From Hyphomicrobiales bacterium (GTDB lineage Bacteria > Pseudomonadota > Alphaproteobacteria > Rhizobiales > Rhizobiaceae), in contig UBMI01000016.1 of the NCBI GenBank assembly GCA_900466475.1, positions 53,111 through 117,110 on the forward strand: a stretch of 64,000 nt of DNA. Direction: 5' to 3'. This document shows positions 59,581 to 64,000 of this stretch, one piece after another (position 1 is the first letter of the stretch; every line of letters begins with the position of its first letter). The position numbers and the translations under genes were made by a program. Below the pieces are notes generated by a model that saw only the letters and a program-made list of their open reading frames with translations, ran no database searches and was not told the DNA's origin.

Positions 59581-60591
59581 TTGGACATGAGTGTTAACGA
59601 GGAGACCAGGGAGATCCGGCGCAGATCCTGGCGTGACGTCGATCTGCGCGCGGTTGCCCCCTTCGCCGCACTGGCCTTGCTCCTCATCGTGGGCGCACTG
59701 GTCAATCCGAATTTCATCGGCATCACCAATCTTACGAACGTTGCAACGCGTTGTGCCTTCATCGCCATCATCGCCGTCGGTGCGACCTTCGTGATCTCGG
59801 CAGGCGACCTCGATCTTTCCGTGGGCTCCATGGTGGCCTTCGTCGCGAGCCTGATGATTCTGCTCATCAATTCCGGCGTCATTGTCGATCCGGTGCTGAT
59901 GCTGACTGCTGCCGTCGTCTTCGCCGTGGTCGCCGGTGCGCTTTGCGGTCTCGCAAACGGCCTCATCACGACTGTCGGCAAGATCGAGCCCTTCATCGCC
60001 ACGCTCGGTACGATGGGCATCTATCGCGGTCTGACGACGTGGCTGTCGCAGGGCGGAGCAATCACATTGCGTTCGGCTGATATTCAGACGCTTTATCGGC
60101 CAGCCTATTTCGGCAGTATCTTCGGTGTCCCGGTTCCGATCGTCGTTATCCTGGTCGTTACCGCCATTGCGGCTTTCATTCTCTACCGTACGCGCTATGG
60201 CCGTCACGTCGTGGCAGTCGGTTCGAACAGCGATGTTGCTCGCTACTCCGGCATCGCAGTCAACCGGGTGCGCACAATCGCCTTCGTCATTCAGGGACTC
60301 TGCGTGGCGATCGCCGTGTTGCTCTATGTGCCGCGTCTCGGCTCGACTTCGGCAACGACGGGCATTCTGTGGGAGCTGCAGGCAATCACGGCTGTCGTTG
60401 TCGGCGGCACGGCCCTGAAGGGCGGTGCGGGCCGCGTCTGGGGCACGATCTGCGGCGCCTTCATTCTTGAGCTCGTCGGCAACATCATGCTGCTTTCGAA
60501 CTTCATCAGCGAATATCTCATCGGTGCGATCCAGGGCGCGATCATCATCATCGCCATGCTGGTGCAGCGGTCGCTGGTGCGCAAATCATAA
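59581..60591 (+). CDS. CUT2 sugar ABC transporter permease
   Basis: RbsC-like permease of 336 residues with eight or more helices and the family segment RCAFIAIIAVGATFVISAGDLDLSVGSMVAF near residues 60-90. The TTG at 59581 lies six bases after GGGAGG and is the likely start; ATG at 59587 is in frame but 12 bases from that site, and an upstream TTG is too close. It lies between ATPase and binding-protein genes; the domains form a homodimeric pore with the ATPase. Confidence 0.9.
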   Translation: MDMSVNEETREIRRRSWRDVDLRAVAPFAALALLLIVGALVNPNFIGITNLTNVATRCAFIAIIAVGATFVISAGDLDLSVGSMVAFVASLMILLINSGVIVDPVLMLTAAVVFAVVAGALCGLANGLITTVGKIEPFIATLGTMGIYRGLTTWLSQGGAITLRSADIQTLYRPAYFGSIFGVPVPIVVILVVTAIAAFILYRTRYGRHVVAVGSNSDVARYSGIAVNRVRTIAFVIQGLCVAIAVLLYVPRLGSTSATTGILWELQAITAVVVGGTALKGGAGRVWGTICGAFILELVGNIMLLSNFISEYLIGAIQGAIIIIAMLVQRSLVRKS

Positions 60592-60677
60592 GACAGGCCT
60601 GCTTCTCGGATTGGCCGGGCTATCCAGGGCACCCGGCCCGGATTGAATAAGTCCCTGATATTTTGGGAGGAAATAGC

Positions 60678-61625
60678 ATGCGCAAGCTCATGTTGGGTCT
60701 GGCTGTTGCGGGGGTGGCTTTTGCCGGCGCAGCCTACGCCCAGGACAAGAATTATACGATCGGCGTGTCCATTCCGGCTGCCGACCATGGCTGGACGTCG
60801 GGCGTCGTGTTTCACGCCGAGCGCATTGCCAAGAAGCTGATGGCAGAGCATCCGGGCCTGAACGTCATCGTCAAGACCTCGCCGGATGCCGCAACGCAGG
60901 CAAATGCCGTGCAGGACCTCGACACACAGGGCATCGATGCGCTCGTCATCCTGCCGTCGGATCCGGATCCGCTCGTCAACGCCATCAAGGAAGTCAAGGG
61001 CAAGGGCAAGTTCGTTGCACTCGTCGACCGTGCACCGTCGAGCAACGACAATTCCGTGCGTGACCTCTACGTTGCCGGCAACAACCCGGCGCTCGGCGAA
61101 GTCGCCGGCAAGTACATTGCCGAAAAGACCCCGGAAGCCGAGGTCGTCATCATCCGTGGCCTGCCGATCCCGATCGACCAGCAGCGCCAGGACGGCTTCG
61201 ACAAGGGCATTGCGGGCTCCAAGGTCAAGGTTCTCGACCGCCAGTACGGCAACTGGAACCGTGACGATGCCTTCAAGGTCATGCAGGACTATCTGACCAA
61301 GTATCCGAAGATCGACGTTGTATGGTGCCAGGATGACGACATGGCTGTCGGCGTTCTGCAGGCCATCGAGCAGGCCAAGCGCACCGACATTCAGTATGTC
61401 GTTGCCGGCGCTGGCTCCAAGGACATGATCAAGAAGGTCATGGACGGCGACAAGCTGATCCCGGTCGACGTTCTTTATCCGCCGGCAATGGTCGGTACGG
61501 CCATGGAACTGACGGCTGCTGCGCTCTACGATCAGGTTCCGGTTCACGGCAACTACATCCTCGACGCAACGCTCGTCACCAAGGACAATGCCAAGAACTT
61601 CTACTTCCCGGATTCTCCGTTCTGA
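60678..61625 (+). CDS. CUT2 sugar ABC transporter substrate-binding protein
   Basis: Periplasmic binding protein of 315 residues, RbsB-like. Signal peptide MRKLMLGLAVAGVAFAGAAY ends at AYA before QDKNYTIGVSIPAADHGWTSG, whose pattern is the ribose/galactose-binding-protein start. LVDRAPSSND and WCQDDDMAVGVLQAI follow. GGGAGGA precedes the ATG at 60678. A good terminator closes this unit, so the two catabolic genes after it have a separate promoter. Ligand not identifiable. Confidence 0.93.
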   Translation: MRKLMLGLAVAGVAFAGAAYAQDKNYTIGVSIPAADHGWTSGVVFHAERIAKKLMAEHPGLNVIVKTSPDAATQANAVQDLDTQGIDALVILPSDPDPLVNAIKEVKGKGKFVALVDRAPSSNDNSVRDLYVAGNNPALGEVAGKYIAEKTPEAEVVIIRGLPIPIDQQRQDGFDKGIAGSKVKVLDRQYGNWNRDDAFKVMQDYLTKYPKIDVVWCQDDDMAVGVLQAIEQAKRTDIQYVVAGAGSKDMIKKVMDGDKLIPVDVLYPPAMVGTAMELTAAALYDQVPVHGNYILDATLVTKDNAKNFYFPDSPF

Positions 61626-61640
61626 TATCGGCTTTCACGC

Positions 61641-61672
61641 ATGCGCCCATTCGAGAGGATGGGCGCATTTTT
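61641..61672 (+). terminator. Rho-independent terminator after the ABC operon
   Basis: ATGCGCCCAT (61641-61650), an 8-base loop, ATGGGCGCAT (61659-61668), then T residues. Perfect 10-base stem. Confidence 0.92.
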
Positions 61673-61834
61673 CATGCCTTGGGACAAGTTGAAGCCAAAA
61701 TGCGGCACGTACCTCTTGCCGATCCGCGGCGAGCGTGATTAGGTCCAGACCGCGTTGATTTCGGCCCACCCGCTTAAATCTCTCGCATTGGTGGGGAGGC
61801 GCCTTTTCTTTATCGAACGGCGCGCTAAGATTTC

Positions 61835-61850
61835 TCGAAAACGTTTACGA
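61835..61850 (+). promoter_or_regulatory. Candidate LacI-type operator before the isomerase gene
   Basis: TCGAAAACGTTTACGA is a near-perfect palindrome around AAACGTTT, 25 bases before the isomerase start. It differs from the TGTAAA operators of the adjacent LacI gene, so a different LacI-type protein may act here. Confidence 0.45.
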
Positions 61851-61874
61851 TCGATATTCAGGGAGGAAACTGAC

Positions 61875-62930
61875 ATGAAGACGATCAAGGGACCAGGCCT
61901 GTTCCTCGGACAGTTCGCTGGCGATACCGCGCCTTTCAATTCATGGGACGCGATCACCAAATGGGCGGCCGATATCGGCTACAAGGGCGTGCAGGTTCCG
62001 ACCTGGGCAAGCCAGCTCATCGACCTCAAGAAGGCGGCGACATCAAAGGATTACTGCGACGAATTCGCAGGCAAGGCGCGTGAAAACGGCGTCGAGGTTA
62101 CCGAACTTTCCACCCATCTCCAGGGCCAGCTCGTTGCCGTGCACCCGGCCTATGACGAAGCCTTCGACGGTTTTGCAGCACCCGAAGTGCGTGGCAATCC
62201 GAAGGCGCGTCAGGAATGGGCGGTGCAGCAGGTCAAGTATGCGCTAACCGCTTCCAAGCATCTCGGCCTCAAGGCGCATGCGACTTTCTCGGGCGCGCTT
62301 GCCTGGCCTTTCATCTATCCCTGGCCGCAGCGCCCGGCCGGTCTCGTCGAGACCGCTTTCGACGAGCTTGCCCGCCGCTGGAAGCCGATTCTCGATCATG
62401 CCGATGAAAATGGCATCGACGTCTGCTACGAAATCCACCCGGGCGAAGACCTGCACGACGGCATCACCTACGAGATGTTCCTGGAACGCGTCGGCAACCA
62501 TCCGCGCGCCAACATGCTCTATGATCCCTCGCACTACGTTCTGCAGTGCCTCGATTACCTCGACAACATCGACATCTACAAAGACCGGATCAAGATGTTC
62601 CACGTCAAGGATGCCGAGTTCAACCCGACCGGACGTCAGGGCGTTTACGGCGGCTATCAGGGCTGGGTCGAACGAGCCGGCCGCTTCCGTTCGCTGGGTG
62701 ATGGCCAGGTCGATTTCGGCGCCGTCTTCTCGAAGATGACCGCCAATAATTTCGACGGCTGGGCCGTGGTCGAGTGGGAATGTGCGCTGAAGCATCCGGA
62801 AGATGGTGCCCGCGAAGGCGCTGAGTTTGTTGCGGCCCACATCATCCGCGTCACCGAAAAGGCCTTCGACGATTTCGCTGCCGGCGGCACCGATCAGGCA
62901 GCCAACCGGCGCATGCTGGGCCTGTCGTAA
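61875..62930 (+). CDS. Sugar-phosphate isomerase/epimerase-like TIM-barrel protein
   Basis: A 351-residue protein of the xylose-isomerase-like (AP endonuclease 2) TIM-barrel family. Metal-site segments are visible: CYEIHPGED (Glu), MLYDPSHYVLQCLDY (Asp, His), FHVKDAEFNPTG (His, Asp) and VVEWECAL (Glu). The start at 61875 follows GGGAGGA; the open frame upstream is non-coding. It is paired with a Gfo/Idh/MocA oxidoreductase 27 bases downstream, the layout of rhizobial inositol- or sugar-acid-type catabolic pairs. Its reaction is probably isomerisation or epimerisation of a keto-sugar. Confidence 0.87.
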   Translation: MKTIKGPGLFLGQFAGDTAPFNSWDAITKWAADIGYKGVQVPTWASQLIDLKKAATSKDYCDEFAGKARENGVEVTELSTHLQGQLVAVHPAYDEAFDGFAAPEVRGNPKARQEWAVQQVKYALTASKHLGLKAHATFSGALAWPFIYPWPQRPAGLVETAFDELARRWKPILDHADENGIDVCYEIHPGEDLHDGITYEMFLERVGNHPRANMLYDPSHYVLQCLDYLDNIDIYKDRIKMFHVKDAEFNPTGRQGVYGGYQGWVERAGRFRSLGDGQVDFGAVFSKMTANNFDGWAVVEWECALKHPEDGAREGAEFVAAHIIRVTEKAFDDFAAGGTDQAANRRMLGLS

Positions 62931-62957
62931 GCGGATCAGGATTTCGAGGAGAAAATC

Positions 62958-64000
62958 ATGGCAATCGAAGCATCATCCGAACAGGCCCGCGAGCCGCGCA
63001 TCCGGCTTGGCATGGTCGGGGGCGGGGCAGGGGCCTTCATCGGCGCCGTTCACCGCATCGCGGCGCGTATCGACGATCAGTATGACCTGATCGCCGGCGC
63101 GCTGTCGTCGACGTCGGAAAAGGCTGCCCAGTCCGGTCGCGATCTCGGTCTCGATCCGTCGCGCACCTATTCCAGCTACCGGGAAATGGCGATCCGCGAA
63201 GCGAAGCTGAAGAACGGCATCGAAGCCGTTTCGATCGTGACGCCGAACCACGTCCATTATGACGCCGCCAAGGAATTCCTGCGCCGCGGCATTCATGTCA
63301 TCTGCGACAAGCCGCTGACATCAAATCTTGCCGATGCCAAGAAGCTGAAGAAGGTTGCCGACGAGAGCGGCGCGCTCTTCATCCTGACGCATAATTACAC
63401 GGGCTATCCGATGGTTCGTCAGGCGCGCGAAATGGTTGCCAATGGCGAGCTCGGCGATATCCGTATCGTTCAGGCCGAGTATCCGCAGGACTGGTTGACC
63501 GAAGCGATCGAACAGTCCGGCCAGAAGCAGGCCGCATGGCGCACCGACCCGGCGCAGTCCGGCGTCGGCGGTTCGACCGGCGATATCGGTACGCATGCCT
63601 ATAACCTAGCGTCCTTCATCACGGGTCTCGAACTCGACAGCCTTGCTGCCGATCTCGATAGTTTCGTGCCGGGCCGCCGTCTCGATGACAACGCCCATGT
63701 GATGTTGCGCTTCAAGGCCAAGGGTTCGGAAAAGCCGGCCAAGGGCATGCTGTGGTGCAGTCAGGTGGCGCCGGGTCATGAGAATGGCCTCAAGGTGCGC
63801 GTTTACGGCACCAAGGGTGGTATCGAATGGGTTCAGGCCGATCCGAACTATCTCTGGTACACGCCGTTCGGCGAATCCAAGCGGCTGATCACCCGCAATG
63901 GCGCCGGCTCCGGCGCGGCCGCTGCCCGCGTTTCCCGCGTCCCATCGGGCCATCCGGAAGGTTATCTCGAAGCGTTCGCGACGATCTACACGGAAGCCGC
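62958..64000 (+). CDS. Gfo/Idh/MocA-family oxidoreductase (cut by window end)
   Basis: NAD(P)-dependent sugar or inositol dehydrogenase-like protein; 347 codons are present and the frame continues past the window. The nucleotide-binding start is RLGMVGGGAGAFIGAVHR at residues 16-33. EAVSIVTPNHVHYDAAKEFLRRG follows, then the catalytic lysine segment CDKPLTSNLADAK and GSTGDIGTHAYNLASFITG for the substrate domain. The start at 62958 is 27 bases after the isomerase gene, with a GAGGAG site. Likely shares a pathway with it. Substrate unknown; the C-terminus is not seen. Confidence 0.93.
   Translation, partial: MAIEASSEQAREPRIRLGMVGGGAGAFIGAVHRIAARIDDQYDLIAGALSSTSEKAAQSGRDLGLDPSRTYSSYREMAIREAKLKNGIEAVSIVTPNHVHYDAAKEFLRRGIHVICDKPLTSNLADAKKLKKVADESGALFILTHNYTGYPMVRQAREMVANGELGDIRIVQAEYPQDWLTEAIEQSGQKQAAWRTDPAQSGVGGSTGDIGTHAYNLASFITGLELDSLAADLDSFVPGRRLDDNAHVMLRFKAKGSEKPAKGMLWCSQVAPGHENGLKVRVYGTKGGIEWVQADPNYLWYTPFGESKRLITRNGAGSGAAAARVSRVPSGHPEGYLEAFATIYTEA

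Noticed and set aside
1..64000. Search for tRNA, rRNA, CRISPR arrays, insertion sequences, integrases and toxin-antitoxin pairs
   Set aside because: No cloverleaf-like sequence, spaced repeats, transposase motif or att-like duplication was noticed by eye; a tool run could still find a small one.

Overview
The window looks like a chromosomal segment from a Rhizobium-group alphaproteobacterium (Rhizobiaceae). The base composition is GC-rich and strong purine-rich ribosome binding sites are common. The window carries a smoEFGK-mtlK polyol locus of the kind known from Sinorhizobium and Rhizobium, many solute-binding-protein ABC transporters, an ECF sigma/anti-sigma pair, and a short CCCCTCCCC/GGGGAGGGG intergenic palindrome of a type I remember from rhizobial genomes. 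I saw no tRNA or rRNA gene, insertion sequence, phage gene, integrase or CRISPR array. It reads as ordinary, stable, catabolism-rich chromosome.

Layout. 0-5 kb: TetR regulator, lipoprotein adaptor and RND efflux pump. 5-9 kb: cytoplasmic GH20 hexosaminidase convergent with a ROK sugar kinase, then an ExoD-like membrane protein. 9-19 kb: polyol locus, with a SorC-type regulator, binding protein, two permeases, ATPase, mannitol/polyol dehydrogenase, HAD phosphatase, FGGY pentulose kinase and an RpiR regulator. 19-26.5 kb: mixed housekeeping and stress genes (EI24/CysZ-like protein, VOC protein with divergent TetR, endonuclease III, DUF2244, HTH-methyltransferase fusion, SorC regulator, transaldolase, DUF1345). 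26.5-30.6 kb: anti-sigma and ECF sigma genes divergent from a Tat-exported metallo-beta-lactamase-fold protein, a TPR protein and DoxX. 30.4-32.5 kb: a 57-residue DUF1328 protein, a TerC protein and a LuxR-type regulator.

32.7-39.4 kb, all minus strand: LysR, binding protein, ATPase, two permeases and an aminobutyraldehyde-type dehydrogenase, which suggests uptake and oxidation of a polyamine-like compound. 39.5-48.5 kb: a hypothetical membrane-anchored protein, a frameshifted AraC regulator divergent from an SDR, gltX-lysS, a TadG-like von Willebrand factor A (VWA) protein, a second TerC protein and an AraC-GyrI regulator. 48.6-52.3 kb: TetR plus EmrA/EmrB-type drug efflux. 52.4-56.3 kb: LacI regulator, xylulokinase and xylose isomerase. 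56.4-64 kb: SnoaL-like protein and a LacI regulator divergent from a CUT2 sugar ABC transporter, followed by a sugar-phosphate isomerase/epimerase-like protein and a Gfo/Idh/MocA oxidoreductase that runs off the window.

The most informative signals are non-coding. Both promoters of the ECF cluster carry the same GGAATAA-N17-TCTAG element. There are clear palindromic operators next to two TetR and two LacI genes. A -1 frameshift separates the first 27 codons of an AraC gene from the rest. A terminator-like hairpin sits about 180 bases upstream of transaldolase. No wholly new system was evident; the ECF cluster and the frameshifted AraC gene deserve the first look. Family assignments come from recognising motifs by eye, not from searches.
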